The notes under the pieces: generated by a model
The model's input: the letters and a program-made list of their open reading frames with translations, nothing else
Told to the model about the DNA's origin: nothing
The model's database searches: none
Assembly (NCBI GenBank): GCA_965204905.1
Contig: OZ242042.1
Span: 2,604,001-2,668,000, forward strand
Direction of reading: 5' to 3'
Length of the DNA stretch: 64,000 nt
From: Bin87 sp965204905
GTDB taxonomy: Bacteria; Chloroflexota; Dehalococcoidia; Lucifugimonadales; UBA3495
Position numbers and translations under genes: made by a program
Part shown: one piece after another, positions 1 to 8,697 of the stretch
How the letters are laid out: every line of letters starts with the position of its first letter
How positions within the stretch are numbered: position 1 is the stretch's first letter

Positions 1-716
1 GCTCCGATTGGCGCGTCGTTGTAGCCGTCTTGCCCCAGGCTCTCGAAATAGTTCTTCGGGAGCAAAATGCCCGCGATCCCAAAGCTCAAATCGGAAATGA
101 AGAACGGGAAGAATGCTTTGGGCGAGACGTGCGTAACGCGCAGCGTGTTGGGGCCGGTGGCCTCTATGCTTGCCGTGTCAGCTGCTTCGGCCTGCACGCT
201 GGGACTGATGGATTCCGTTACGGCCTCCGGACCGAACGTAAAGTCCATGGTGAACATGGCATCGTCGATGGTTAGCGGATCGCCGTTGTGGAAGGTAATC
301 CCATCCCGCAACGTCAGATCCCACGACACCCCGTCCTCCGAAACGCTCCAGTCGGTCAAGACACCTGGAACCATTTCCAGATTTTCGTTGCCGTTGATCC
401 AGAAAGCGTGCATTTGGCGCCCGTAGGTGGCGGTTTCGCCAACGCCGTCCCTGGGGGTGAAGAGTTCGGTGGCCCACACCGCGTTCATCAGGGTGATTTT
501 CCCGCCAGTATCTTCCGTCGTGGCTGCGGGCGGGGCCTCGGTGGCCTGCGCGGGTGCAGCGGGGACGGCGGTTGCGGCCGGCGCCGCAGTAGGTTCCGCG
601 GCGGCGGGAGCGGGGGAGGACTCCTCTGCCGGGCTTCCGCAAGCCGCAGCTATGATGAGCAAAAGCAAGGCCATAGATACGAGGAGTAACTTCACGCCCA
701 ATTTACGGTGCAACAT
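1..716 (-). CDS. ABC transporter substrate-binding lipoprotein, family 5 (3' end cut by window edge)
   Basis: N-terminal 238 residues of an extracellular solute-binding protein of the peptide/nickel/opine class; the frame is open to the window start, so the C-terminus lies outside. The ATG at 716 is preceded by GGAGGAATTATTG. A lipoprotein signal peptide is visible (hydrophobic LLLVSMALLLLIIAAAC; lipobox Cys at about residue 26), followed by a Pro/Ala/Thr-rich linker to about residue 70. The mature domain then shows the family-typical stretch in which the substrate-free protein is described as WSVSEDG...W.LTLRDGITFHNGDPLT. It lies downstream of two permease genes on the same strand, but a strong hairpin (865-893) separates it from them, so it may be transcribed independently. 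The ligand cannot be read from sequence; peptides are only the family default. Confidence 0.9.
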   Translation of the reverse strand, partial: MLHRKLGVKLLLVSMALLLLIIAAACGSPAEESSPAPAAAEPTAAPAATAVPAAPAQATEAPPAATTEDTGGKITLMNAVWATELFTPRDGVGETATYGRQMHAFWINGNENLEMVPGVLTDWSVSEDGVSWDLTLRDGITFHNGDPLTIDDAMFTMDFTFGPEAVTESISPSVQAEAADTASIEATGPNTLRVTHVSPKAFFPFFISDLSFGIAGILLPKNYFESLGQDGYNDAPIG

Positions 717-864
717 CAATAATTCCTCCGTGCCAGCGGCTGATGCAGGAGTTTTCGTTAACCAAATTGCTACTGCGTGGGCGGGACATTAGCACATCGC
801 TTAATTCGCCGTCAACAATCGTAGCCCGCAGGCGTCCGCACGCTATCGATGGCAGCAAAATGAA

Positions 865-893
865 GTCGGGGCGACGTTAATCGTCACCCCGAC
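865..893 (-). terminator. Hairpin after the permease C gene
   Basis: A 12-bp stem with one mismatch (GTCGGGGCGACG pairing with CGTCACCCCGAC) around a short TTAAT loop, 25 nt past the permease stop codon. On the minus strand it is followed by TTCATTTT, only a modest U-tract. It probably ends or attenuates the permease transcript before the second SBP gene. Confidence 0.6.
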
Positions 894-917
894 ACGAAAT
901 TTTGGCTTGTCGTTGCG

Positions 918-1802
918 TCAGCCGGCTCGCCTGAGACGCGGGTCCAGGTAGTCGCGGAGCCAGTCTCCGAAGAAGTTGAAAGCCATGACGACGATGGTGA
1001 TGATGAGGCCGGGGAACAGCGCAATCCACCAGGCCTGGGTCAGGAACTCGCGGGCTTCCGCTACCATGATGCCCCACGCCGGGTCGCCAGGCGCCAGTCC
1101 CAAGCCCAGGAAACTGAGGGATGCTTCAAGCAGGATGACCTGTCCGATGCTCACGCTGGTCAGAACCATCAACGTATTGATCACGTTGGGGAAAAGGTGT
1201 CGATACACGATCATTCCGGGCGATACGCCATAGATCTGGGCAAGAACCACAAAGTCGCGGTCGCGGATGGCAAGCACCTCGCCGCGGATCATCCGCGCGA
1301 ATCGGGCCCACTGGGTTGCCGCAATCGCGATCATCACGTTCCAAACGCCGGTGCCCAAATAAGTGACTATCAGCAAGGCCACCAGGATCGACGGGAAACC
1401 TAACACGGCGTCGGTTATCCGCATCAGGGCGGAATCCACCCAACGCCCCGAGTATCCGGAAACCAGGCCAACTACCGTACCCGCCAGAATGGCCACGACC
1501 ATCGACGGCGCGGTGACTTGCAGCATGGTGCGCGCGCCGAATATCAGGCGGCTCAACATATCCTTGCCCAGCCGGTCCGTGCCCAGGATATGCTCGGAAC
1601 TGGTGAATGGCGCTTGCAGCTTGTTCCTTACGTCGTTTTTGCGCGGGTCGTGGGGGGAGACCAAGTTGGCAAAGATTGCACAGAATATGATGACAAGCAG
1701 AATCGCAATGGGAACCCACGGCAAACGCGCATCGCGGACCCGCTGTAGCCACCCGGTCGGGGCGCGGTTGTCAATCACCAATGCAGGGCCGTCGGCAGCC
1801 AA
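918..1802 (-). CDS. ABC transporter permease, DppC/OppC-like
   Basis: 294-aa inner-membrane permease of a dipeptide/oligopeptide-type importer. It has an N-terminal transmembrane segment (about 27-50), a periplasmic stretch ending in LGTDRLGKDMLSRLIFGAR (the OppC N-terminal hallmark), then five hydrophobic segments and the binding-protein-dependent transport signature. The EAA loop that docks the ATPase is at about residues 190-215 (VLAQIYGVSPGMIVYRHLFPN). The start is TTG at 1802 with GGAG 7 nt upstream. It follows the DppB-like gene by 52 nt in the same direction and should form a heterodimer with it. No ATP-binding subunit is encoded in the window. Confidence 0.93.
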   Translation of the reverse strand: MAADGPALVIDNRAPTGWLQRVRDARLPWVPIAILLVIIFCAIFANLVSPHDPRKNDVRNKLQAPFTSSEHILGTDRLGKDMLSRLIFGARTMLQVTAPSMVVAILAGTVVGLVSGYSGRWVDSALMRITDAVLGFPSILVALLIVTYLGTGVWNVMIAIAATQWARFARMIRGEVLAIRDRDFVVLAQIYGVSPGMIVYRHLFPNVINTLMVLTSVSIGQVILLEASLSFLGLGLAPGDPAWGIMVAEAREFLTQAWWIALFPGLIITIVVMAFNFFGDWLRDYLDPRLRRAG

Positions 1803-1854
1803 GATGCTACTCCTAAATTTGGATTCCAGAGCAAGCCGGAATGACCGGCAATCT

Positions 1855-2820
1855 CTAGCTCATGCGGACCCGTGGGTCTGCGTAACCATACAGGATGTCC
1901 ACGATCAAGGCAGTCAGGATGTAGGCCGCACCCGACACCATAATCGCGCCCAGCACTTGGGGGTAGTTGTTGGAAAGAACGCCGTCCAGCAGCATCAAGC
2001 CAACCCCGGGCCAGGCAAAAACCACCTCCACGACCACGGACCCGTTGAGCAATCCGGCCAAACTGATCCCTCCGAAGGTGATGACCGGGATCAGCGCGTT
2101 TCGCGCGGCGTGCTTCCAAATCACTACACGGTCGGCCATTCCCTTCACTTGGGCGAACTTCACGTAGTCGGTATCCAGCACTTCCAGCATCGCCGAGCGC
2201 GCCAGGCGCATGATGGCGGCGATGATCGCCAGGGCCAGGACGAAAGCGGGCATGGCCAGATGAAGCAGCATATTGGGAATTTGCGACCATTCGGGCAGCC
2301 ACCCCTGAGTTTCGCCTCTGCCGAATGCGGGGAGCCAACCCCAATATCCGGCAAACAAGATAATGAGCATGATGGCAACCCAGAATTGAGGGGCGGCCAT
2401 TCCGAAAATGGCGAACGCTTTGCAAATGCGGTCCAGAATACTATCGCGTTTAACTGCCGAAATGATGCCTAACGGGACGCCTACGCCAATCGCCAGCACT
2501 ATTCCCGCCAGCGCCAGATGCACGGTTGCCGGGATGCGTTCGGCCAGGATTTGCTGGACGGGGCGGCGTTCCGTGAAGGAATTGCCAAAGTCCAGCCGCA
2601 GCGCGTTTTTGAGGAAATTCCAGTATTGGACGATGAAAGGCTTATCCAGCCCCAGGCGCTTCTTCTGTTCCTCGTACACGGTTTCGTCGTGTTCCGCCGA
2701 GATGGGCAACAGGAAACGCGCCGGATCGCCGGCCAGGTGGACGCTGCCAAATACCACGAAGCTGAGGGCGATCAGGGTGATCAGCCCTTCAATCAGTCGT
2801 CGCGCGATATAAGCGGTCAT
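1855..2820 (-). CDS. ABC transporter permease, DppB/OppB-like
   Basis: 321-aa permease partner of the DppC-like protein. The N-terminus MTAYIARRLIEGLITLIALS is the usual first transmembrane helix of DppB-type permeases. A periplasmic loop with the ...RLGLDKPFIVQYWNFL... and LDFGNSF motifs follows, then five more membrane segments. The EAA-type ATPase-contact loop (YVKFAQVKGMADRVVIWKHA) is at about residues 220-245. The ATG at 2820 has no strong Shine-Dalgarno. It sits between the upstream SBP gene (2967-4780) and the second permease, the classic SBP-B-C order; the missing ATPases may lie elsewhere in the genome. Confidence 0.93.
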   Translation of the reverse strand: MTAYIARRLIEGLITLIALSFVVFGSVHLAGDPARFLLPISAEHDETVYEEQKKRLGLDKPFIVQYWNFLKNALRLDFGNSFTERRPVQQILAERIPATVHLALAGIVLAIGVGVPLGIISAVKRDSILDRICKAFAIFGMAAPQFWVAIMLIILFAGYWGWLPAFGRGETQGWLPEWSQIPNMLLHLAMPAFVLALAIIAAIMRLARSAMLEVLDTDYVKFAQVKGMADRVVIWKHAARNALIPVITFGGISLAGLLNGSVVVEVVFAWPGVGLMLLDGVLSNNYPQVLGAIMVSGAAYILTALIVDILYGYADPRVRMS

Positions 2821-2916
2821 GCCGGTTCAGTCCACCAATAATCGACAATGGGGATTGTATAAATAAACCAGTTTAGAAACTAGCGGTAGTGTAGTAGGGG
2901 CGACTGTGGGGGTGAA

Positions 2917-2946
2917 TGCAGGGGCGAGTTACTATTCGCCCCTGCA
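2917..2946. repeat. Family E hairpin (GGGGCGA...TCGCCCC)
   Basis: Perfect 11-bp inverted repeat TGCAGGGGCGA / TCGCCCCTGCA just past the SBP stop codon. The same core recurs at 14459-14480, so this is one copy of an interspersed hairpin that may also act as a terminator or mRNA 3' stabiliser. Confidence 0.7.
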
Positions 2947-2966
2947 TCAGCGCGATAAATCGTCGC

Positions 2967-4780
2967 TTACTTCAGCTTGACCGTCCAGATGGCGGTGACG
3001 TAGGGCACCAAGCTCCAGGGCTCATAGGATGCTACGTCGGCGCCAAGGCCCCACGGCACGTTGGTGTTGAACCCGTCGCCCCAATACGCCTGGTCGTGCA
3101 GATAGGCGTACATTTCGTTGTACGACTGCTGACGAGTCGCGTCGTTGAGGTCCGACAGACCCTTTTCAACCACCGGGGTGGTGCTGCTGGCCCAAGGCTC
3201 CAGGGTCGGATCATCGATGGCGCGCCAGGCGATGGCCGAGTTCAGGAACGCGCCCTGGGTGATGGAGGTACCATCGAACCGGGCTTCGTTGGTGCGTACC
3301 AGCACGTTGCCGGGGTACTCACGGTTGTTCCACGCCTGCCGGGTGGCGGCAGCGTCGCCGACCACTACGTCAACTTCCCAACCGAGGCCATCGGTCCAGA
3401 AGTCCTTGTACAGCTGAGCGAGGTCGGGGAGCAGCGGCAGGTCGCCGGCTTCCCAGGTGTAGATGGTGAAGGAAATCTGTTCTCCGTTGGCGTCGGTGCC
3501 GTCACCGCCGTCGGCGCCGCCGAACCCGATGGACATGAGCAGTTCCTTGGCCCGGTCCACGTCATAGGCGCGTGGGCGCAGGTTCTCGCCCCAGCCCAGC
3601 GAGTTGGGGGTGACGTGCGACCAGCTGTCGGCGTTGATGGCTTCAGGAGTGTAGAGGCCGTTGACGATGGCGTCCTTGTCCAGGGCGTGCTCGGCAGCCT
3701 GGCGGGCCTCCTTGTGGTAGCACCACAGAGATTCTTCCCAGCAGTCAACGTACACCACCCAGTTGTAGGAAGACTCCTTCTGCCAAGCGATGCCGCCGCC
3801 GTCGATGCCGTTGATGTCGCCAATCATGTTGATGTTGGCTTCGATGAGCTGGGCGTCGCCGCTGCGCAGGGCGGCCAGTCGCGCGGCGGGTTCGGGCACG
3901 ACTTTGAGGTCCAGAGTGTCGAAGGAAACGCGGCGGTCTTCGTCGTAACCGTTTTCAGGATGCCAGAAGAAGTCCTCGAACTTCTCGAAGGAATACTCCT
4001 GCTTGAGGATGTGATCGGTAACGCGCATGGAGCCGATGCCGACCGGGTCGCTCTCGTAACCCTCGAAGCCGTTGTCGCCGGCCCGTGCGCGCATTGCCTG
4101 TTCGGAGACGATCATCGGGTCTGCGCCCTGGGCGTTTTCAGACCAGTTGAACGCGAAGTCCAGGCGGACGGTGTTGAAGGTTACGGAAACCTGGTCGTCA
4201 GCCGGCCCCTTGTCAACGCTGTCAACCAGCTTGGCGAAGGCGACGTCGCGGGGTTCGTAGTAGGTGGACTCCAGCAGCGTCTGGGCTTCGGTTCCCATAC
4301 GGGAGTTGAGGTTGAAGTACACGTCGTCGCGGGTGATGACGTGACCCTCGTGGTCCTTGATGAACCTTCGTTGACGGAGAAAGTCCAGACCTTGCCGTCC
4401 TCGCTGACCGACCAGTCCTTGGCAACGGCGGGGGTCAGCTCGCTGCCGCCCTTGCCACCGACCAGGGCGACCTGGAAGATGCGCTGGAACTTGAGGTCTT
4501 CGCCTTCCGTGAGGAAGGGATCGAATTTGCCGTTGCCCAAGTTGGTTACCAGCACGGATACATGACCACCGGAGGACTCGGCCATGGCGGCCGGCTCCGT
4601 GGCCTCGGGCATGGCGGTGGCCGCAGCGGGAGCGGCGCTGGAACCGCTGTCGCCGGAGCTTGCGGGCGCCGCAGGTGCGGGTTCATTGGACGCGCCGCCG
4701 CAGGCAACCGCGGCGATGAGCCCTGCTGCCAGGCCAACGACCAACAGCAGTCGGGCGTTCAGTAACCGATTCAATCTCAT
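2967..4780 (-). pseudogene. ABC transporter substrate-binding lipoprotein, family 5, frameshifted
   Basis: First gene of the transporter cluster. The ATG at 4780 (AAGGAG 9 nt upstream) opens a lipoprotein signal (LLLVVGLAAGLIAAVAC, Cys at about 27), a Ala/Pro/Ser linker, and the family-5 N-terminal lobe up to ...WTFSVNEG near 4368. The rest of the domain (FIKDHEGHVITRDDVYFNLN onward to LKLK*) continues in another frame to 2967. Restoring one base around 4363-4368 (GGTTC read as GGTTTC) joins the halves into a 604-aa protein of normal length with no loss of homologous sequence. That points to a recent one-base deletion or a sequencing error in a short T run, not an old decayed gene. Both halves otherwise look well conserved. 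Confidence 0.88.
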
Positions 4781-5004
4781 ATATTGGCACTCCTTCTATC
4801 TGTGTCGTGCTTGCGGACACCGACTTAGCGACATCCACGTTAACGGATGGCGCACGATTAAACAGTCGTTATCGGCGCGTTGTCAACCGCGCTTTACGAA
4901 ATAGTTGCCATTGGCGACGCTTTTGGGAAAATCTATCATCCGCAGGGCGGCGGAGCTATTGGCTATGCGGTTTCGTGGATGCAGTGTTAATTCGTTCGAT
5001 GTAA

Positions 5005-5010
5005 TATAAT
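5005..5010 (+). promoter_or_regulatory. -10 box (TATAAT), possible leaderless start
   Basis: Perfect TATAAT ending 7 nt before the ATG at 5018, so the expected transcription start nearly coincides with the start codon. No clear -35 box is visible. The 237 nt between the SBP start and 5018 hold nothing else I can support. Confidence 0.5.
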
Positions 5011-5017
5011 TGCCGCC

Positions 5018-5347
5018 ATGTTCACGCCGACCCGGTTGTTATACATTTTTGGAGCGGCGCTCTGCGGATGCGCCGCGGGCGGATACGTCGCCTGGGCGAT
5101 TGCCGCAAGGTTTGCCCGCATATCCGAGCTTACGGACCGAGCGATCGTGGAGCCGCACGTACTGATCGTTTTGTGCGTGGCGGGAGCGCTGTTAGCGTTC
5201 CCGCTGGGAGCCGCCGCCGGTTTGTTGGCAGTAACGCTATTTGTCCGGATGGTCGAATATGCGCGGCGCGCCGGAAGCGGGTCGGATTCGGAGCGCAATT
5301 CGTGGGTGACGCGGCGGCCAACCGGCGAGGAGCGTCCCGGCGATTAG
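5018..5347 (+). CDS. Hypothetical small membrane protein
   Basis: 109 aa with two hydrophobic segments (about 8-30, rich in Gly/Ala/Cys, and 48-72) and a charged, Arg-rich C-terminal tail predicted to be cytoplasmic. No family recognised. There is no Shine-Dalgarno; TATAAT lies 7 nt upstream, which would fit a leaderless mRNA. It is separated from the cupin gene downstream by a second TATAAT and a palindromic repeat, so it is probably monocistronic. Coding status is supported by the membrane pattern and the promoter, not by homology. Confidence 0.55.
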   Translation: MFTPTRLLYIFGAALCGCAAGGYVAWAIAARFARISELTDRAIVEPHVLIVLCVAGALLAFPLGAAAGLLAVTLFVRMVEYARRAGSGSDSERNSWVTRRPTGEERPGD

Positions 5348-5390
5348 GCGCGATCCGGCGGTATAATTGCTGGCGATCAAAGTTGGACTG

Positions 5391-5414
5391 GATTCCGGCT
5401 TTCGCCGGAATGAC
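5391..5414. repeat. Family A palindrome (ATTCCGGCTTTCGCCGGAAT)
   Basis: Copy of a 22-24 bp interspersed palindrome (TTCCGGC/GCCGGAA stem, TTTC loop) ending in GAC. Further copies or variants are at 11903, 13013, 19230 and 21309. Confidence 0.85.
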
Positions 5415-5456
5415 ATAAAAACCGGACTGACGGTTTAAGTTGTGAGGAGTTGACTC

Positions 5457-5825
5457 ATGCCGCAATTTGTTCGCGTTTACACGGGAGAGGACGGGCAGTC
5501 GCGCCTTGAGCCCTACGAACCGCCCTTTGAGGATTTTCTGGACACCGAGGGGGCTTATGGTCGGGGAACGCCTTTGCAGCCGACCACGGGAATGACGATT
5601 CGCATTTCTCCGCCCGACTACTTTCTGGACTTCCACTGCGCGCCGCGGCGTCAATACACGGTGACGCTGGCGGGGCAGGCGGAAATTGGGCTGAGCGACG
5701 GCAGCACTTACCGAGTTGGGCCGGGCGACGTGCTGCTGGCGGAGGACTTGACCGGGCAGGGCCACACGACGCGGGTAGTTGGCGGCGAGGAGAGGGTGTA
5801 TCTGGTGATTCCGTTGGCGGACTGA
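5457..5825 (+). CDS. Cupin-domain protein
   Basis: 122-aa single-domain beta-barrel protein. The ATG at 5457 is preceded by GAGGAGTTGACTC. The C-terminal half carries the cupin pattern: FHCAPRRQYTVTLAGQAEIGL, then GSTYRVGPGDVLLAEDLTGQGHTTRV. The metal-ligand set is incomplete compared with a classical G-X5-HXH motif: only one His lies in the first motif and one in the second (GHTTR), so metal binding and catalysis are doubtful. Proteins of this type are often annotated only as cupins; no substrate can be assigned. TATAAT at 5362-5367 could serve as its promoter. Confidence 0.78.
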   Translation: MPQFVRVYTGEDGQSRLEPYEPPFEDFLDTEGAYGRGTPLQPTTGMTIRISPPDYFLDFHCAPRRQYTVTLAGQAEIGLSDGSTYRVGPGDVLLAEDLTGQGHTTRVVGGEERVYLVIPLAD

Positions 5826-5840
5826 TAAGGCTTCACTGCC

Positions 5841-5943
5841 CGTCATTGCGAGCGTCCGACCCAGGCGCAAGGCAATCTTGTTCGGGTAAGGGGCACTGCT
5901 TCGGCAACGAGATTGCCACGTCGCTACGCTCCTCGCAATGACA
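5841..5943. repeat. Family D inverted repeat pair (GTCATTGCGAG ... CTCGCAATGAC)
   Basis: Left half starts CGTCATTGCGAGCG and right half ends CGCTCCTCGCAATGACA, about 100 bp in total with GGCAATC/GATTGCC inside. It lies between the cupin stop codon and the GTG of the first MFS gene (14 nt downstream), leaving no room for a normal promoter and RBS there. Related copies lie at 10964, 12078, 13128, 37684 and 37774. Confidence 0.85.
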
Positions 5944-5956
5944 ATAGAAAAAGCCA

Positions 5957-7267
5957 GTGTCCGATTTCCACCCCCCTTTGAACCACGCCCCGGCGTCCCA
6001 CGGCCGGGGCGGATTGTTCTATGGATGGTGGGTGCTGGCGGCAGCGGCGGCCCTGGGATTCTGCGCGTTTGGAGTGGTGATACCGGGGTACCTGGCGTTT
6101 TCGGTGCCGGTGCGCGCGGAGCTGGGGTTGAGTTCCGGCCAATCGGCGTTCATCGTGGGCGCGGCCTGGGGCGTGGGCGACATCACCTCGCTGGCGGCAG
6201 GATGGCTGGCAGACCGGTATGGAGCGCGTCGCCTGGTGTTGATCGGGGGCATTCTGTGCGGCGTGGGGTTTGCTGCGCTGGGATTTGCCAACTCCTTCTG
6301 GGCCATCGTGCTGGCATACTCGGTAACGGCGTCGGTGGGGCGGGGGCTGGGCATTTTCCCCACGCTGATGACGGTGGTGAACCAGTGGTTCGATGATCGC
6401 AAGGCGTTGGTGTTGGCGACCATCAACACCGCCGTTACCGCCGGCGCGGCGGCGATCCTGCCGGCGCTGAGCCTGACCAGTGAGCTAATCGGGTGGCGCT
6501 CGGCGGCGTTTGTCGCCGGGGGTTTGGTGTTCGCCATCGCGCTGCCCGCAGCGGCCGTGATCCGGAGCAGACCCGAGGATATGGGCCTGCTGCCGTACGG
6601 TTCGGACGTTGGCGGGCCGCGACAACGGGCCGGAGCCGCTGAACGCCCGTCCAGCGGAGCAATGCAGAGGCGAAACTACTCGGTGAGGGAGGCGCTGGGC
6701 ACGCTGTCGTTCTGCGCATTGGCAATGGGGGCGATCCTGCGGACGGTGCCGTCGGACGTGCTGGTGATCAACCAGATACCACTCTTGATATGGAGGGGAG
6801 TTGCCGAGGAGCGCACCGCCGTTTACCTGTCCATCACGTATTTTGCCACCATACCCGCCCGGTTCGGGATGGGGTTGGCCGCGACGTGGGTTTCGCCGCG
6901 CTGGATGCTGAGCGGGGCGATGGCGACGGTGGCCCTTTGCACCGTCGCGGCCCTGCTGCTCCGGGGCGACGCGGTGGCCTGGTTTCTCATCCTGTCGTCG
7001 GCAACCGGGCAGGGGGTAAGCTCGCTGGCGTGGATCACGGTGGGCGAGTATTTCGGACGCCGCAGTTTCGGGACGCTGGTGGGGTTGATGACCGTGTTCT
7101 ACGGAGTCAGCGGACTGATCGTGCCGGCGGCGGCCGGAGCGGTGTTTGACCGGACCGGGAGTTTTGTGCCTGTGCTGCTGGCGGTCGGTGTCATGCAGGC
7201 CATATCGGCATCCGCATTCGTGCTGGTGCGGAGGCCGGCTGCTGACGGAGACCCGGATGTGCAATAG
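5957..7267 (+). CDS. MFS transporter (first of a tandem pair)
   Basis: 436-aa, 12-helix major facilitator of the monocarboxylate/oxalate-formate-like group. After a short polar N-terminus comes YGWWVLAAAAALGFCAFG, a typical first helix of that group. The A-motif between helices 2 and 3 reads GWLADRYGARRLV, and a charged central loop (SRPEDMGLLPYGSDVGG...) separates the two six-helix halves. The annotated start is GTG at 5957 with no Shine-Dalgarno, directly behind a family D repeat, so the true start may be slightly different. It is 15 nt upstream of, and closely similar along its whole length to, the next gene: a tandem duplication, probably co-transcribed. The substrate is unknown; small organic acids are a family-level guess. 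Confidence 0.9.
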   Translation: MSDFHPPLNHAPASHGRGGLFYGWWVLAAAAALGFCAFGVVIPGYLAFSVPVRAELGLSSGQSAFIVGAAWGVGDITSLAAGWLADRYGARRLVLIGGILCGVGFAALGFANSFWAIVLAYSVTASVGRGLGIFPTLMTVVNQWFDDRKALVLATINTAVTAGAAAILPALSLTSELIGWRSAAFVAGGLVFAIALPAAAVIRSRPEDMGLLPYGSDVGGPRQRAGAAERPSSGAMQRRNYSVREALGTLSFCALAMGAILRTVPSDVLVINQIPLLIWRGVAEERTAVYLSITYFATIPARFGMGLAATWVSPRWMLSGAMATVALCTVAALLLRGDAVAWFLILSSATGQGVSSLAWITVGEYFGRRSFGTLVGLMTVFYGVSGLIVPAAAGAVFDRTGSFVPVLLAVGVMQAISASAFVLVRRPAADGDPDVQ

Positions 7268-7282
7268 AGGATTGATGGGCGG

Positions 7283-8569
7283 ATGATCGAGCAGCCGACG
7301 ACCGACACGGCCCGCGCGAAGCGGAGCATCTACTATGGCTGGTGGGTGCTGGCCGCCGCCGGCGGGTTGGGGTTCCTGGGGTTTGGCGCGCTGATACCGG
7401 GGTTCCTGGTGTTTGCGACGCCGATCAGGGGAGAGCTGGGCATCAGCTCGGCGCAGTTTGCGTTTGTGGTGGGCGCAGCGTGGGCCGTGGGCAACGTAGC
7501 GTCGCTGGGGGCCGGATGGCTGGCGGACCGGTACGGCGGCCGGATGCTGGTGCTATCTGGCGGGCTGCTGTGCTGCGTGGGATTCGCGGCGGTGGCCGGG
7601 GTTGGCTCCTACTGGCAACTGGTGCTGCTGTATTCGGGGGTGGCAGCTTTGGGGCGCGGAATCGGCGTGGCGCCCAACCTGATGACCGTGGTGAACCAGT
7701 GGTTCGTGCGGCGGAAAGCGTTGACGATGACGCTGCTGAACACCGCCTTTGCCGGAGGCGCGGCGATCATGGTGCCACTGCTGGCGTACTGCGAAGACCA
7801 GTTCGGGTGGCGCACGGTGATCCTGTGGACGGGCGGGTTCGTGGCGGTGCTGACCGCGCTGGCTACGGTGGTGATACGCAGCCGGCCGGAGGACATGGGA
7901 CTGCTGCCGGACGGGGAGCAGCCGGCGACGGACGGCGCGGGACGGGGCAGGGGCCAACGAATTGAACCCGTGTATTCCGAATCGGATTTCACGCTGCGGC
8001 AGGCGGTGGCGACGCCGGCGTTCTGGCTGATGACGGCGGCCGTGACGCTGCGGATTGCGGCGGCGGACGCGCTGGTAATCAACCAGATTCCGATGCTGGT
8101 GTGGAAGGGGATTCCCGAGGATGAGGCGGCGTATTTTCTATCGGCGACGTTCCTGGCGATTATTCCGCTGAGGTTCGGGATGGGGTTGGCCGCGATGGTT
8201 GTGGCGTCGCGGTGGCTGCTGTTCGGAGGAATGACGGTAGGCGCAGTGGCGGCGGTGTCGTTCCTGGCACTGTCGGGGTATCCGGCGGCGGCGATGTTTG
8301 TGCTGTCGATAGCGGCGACGGAGGGGATCGCCACGCTGGGCTGGCTGGCGGTGGGCGAGTATTTCGGGCGGCGCAGCTTCGGGTCGCTGGTGGGGATTAT
8401 GACGGTGAGCTTCGGGGCCGGGTCGCTGGCGGCGCCGGTGGCGGCGGGATGGGTGTTTGACCGGACGGGGGAGTATGGAATTGCGCTGATCGCGGCGGCG
8501 GTGATGCAGTTGGGCTCGGGGGTGTGTTATTTGTTGGCGCGGCGGCCGGGGGGTAATTTACAGGGATGA
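7283..8569 (+). CDS. MFS transporter (second of a tandem pair)
   Basis: 428-aa paralogue of the preceding gene, starting ATG at 7283. It shares the opening helix (YYGWWVLAAAGGLGFLGFGA), the A-motif GWLADRYGGRMLV, the phrase TVVNQWFVRRKALT, the central SRPEDMGLLPDG loop and the second-half motif VGEYFGRRSFGSLVG. Twelve hydrophobic segments are visible. Two diverged copies side by side suggest transport of related compounds or a heteromeric unit. The neighbour across the convergent intergenic region is a Baeyer-Villiger-type monooxygenase, so uptake of a ketone- or acid-type carbon compound is a possible, unproven theme. Confidence 0.9.
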   Translation: MIEQPTTDTARAKRSIYYGWWVLAAAGGLGFLGFGALIPGFLVFATPIRGELGISSAQFAFVVGAAWAVGNVASLGAGWLADRYGGRMLVLSGGLLCCVGFAAVAGVGSYWQLVLLYSGVAALGRGIGVAPNLMTVVNQWFVRRKALTMTLLNTAFAGGAAIMVPLLAYCEDQFGWRTVILWTGGFVAVLTALATVVIRSRPEDMGLLPDGEQPATDGAGRGRGQRIEPVYSESDFTLRQAVATPAFWLMTAAVTLRIAAADALVINQIPMLVWKGIPEDEAAYFLSATFLAIIPLRFGMGLAAMVVASRWLLFGGMTVGAVAAVSFLALSGYPAAAMFVLSIAATEGIATLGWLAVGEYFGRRSFGSLVGIMTVSFGAGSLAAPVAAGWVFDRTGEYGIALIAAAVMQLGSGVCYLLARRPGGNLQG

Positions 8570-8604
8570 ACGGGGGGCGTATGTGTGCAGGTTGGAACCG
8601 TTGG

Positions 8605-8627
8605 GGGGCGGGCACAAGGCCCGCCCC
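8605..8627. repeat. Hairpin GGGGCGGGC / GCCCGCCCC
   Basis: Perfect 9-bp stem in the convergent gap between the second MFS gene and the monooxygenase; continues into CTACG, a recurring flank also seen after larE (19273-19292). Confidence 0.7.
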
Positions 8628-8644
8628 TACGTGGTTGGGTTTGC

Positions 8645-8680
8645 CCCCTCACCCCAGCCCTCTCCCACGAGGGGAGAGGG
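8645..8680. repeat. Family B repeat (CCCTCACC...CCCTCTCCC-GGGAGAGGG)
   Basis: Copy of a 36-bp interspersed element with a strong CCCTCTCCC/GGGGAGAGGG hairpin, followed by GGTTTTGGG on the plus strand. It lies between two convergent stop codons and could terminate the MFS transcript. Confidence 0.85.
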
Positions 8681-8697
8681 GGTTTTGGGACGTGAGT

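Noticed and set aside
2916..4565. 549-codon open frame antisense to the SBP gene
   Set aside because: Shadow of the minus-strand SBP, which has lobe motifs even across its frameshift.
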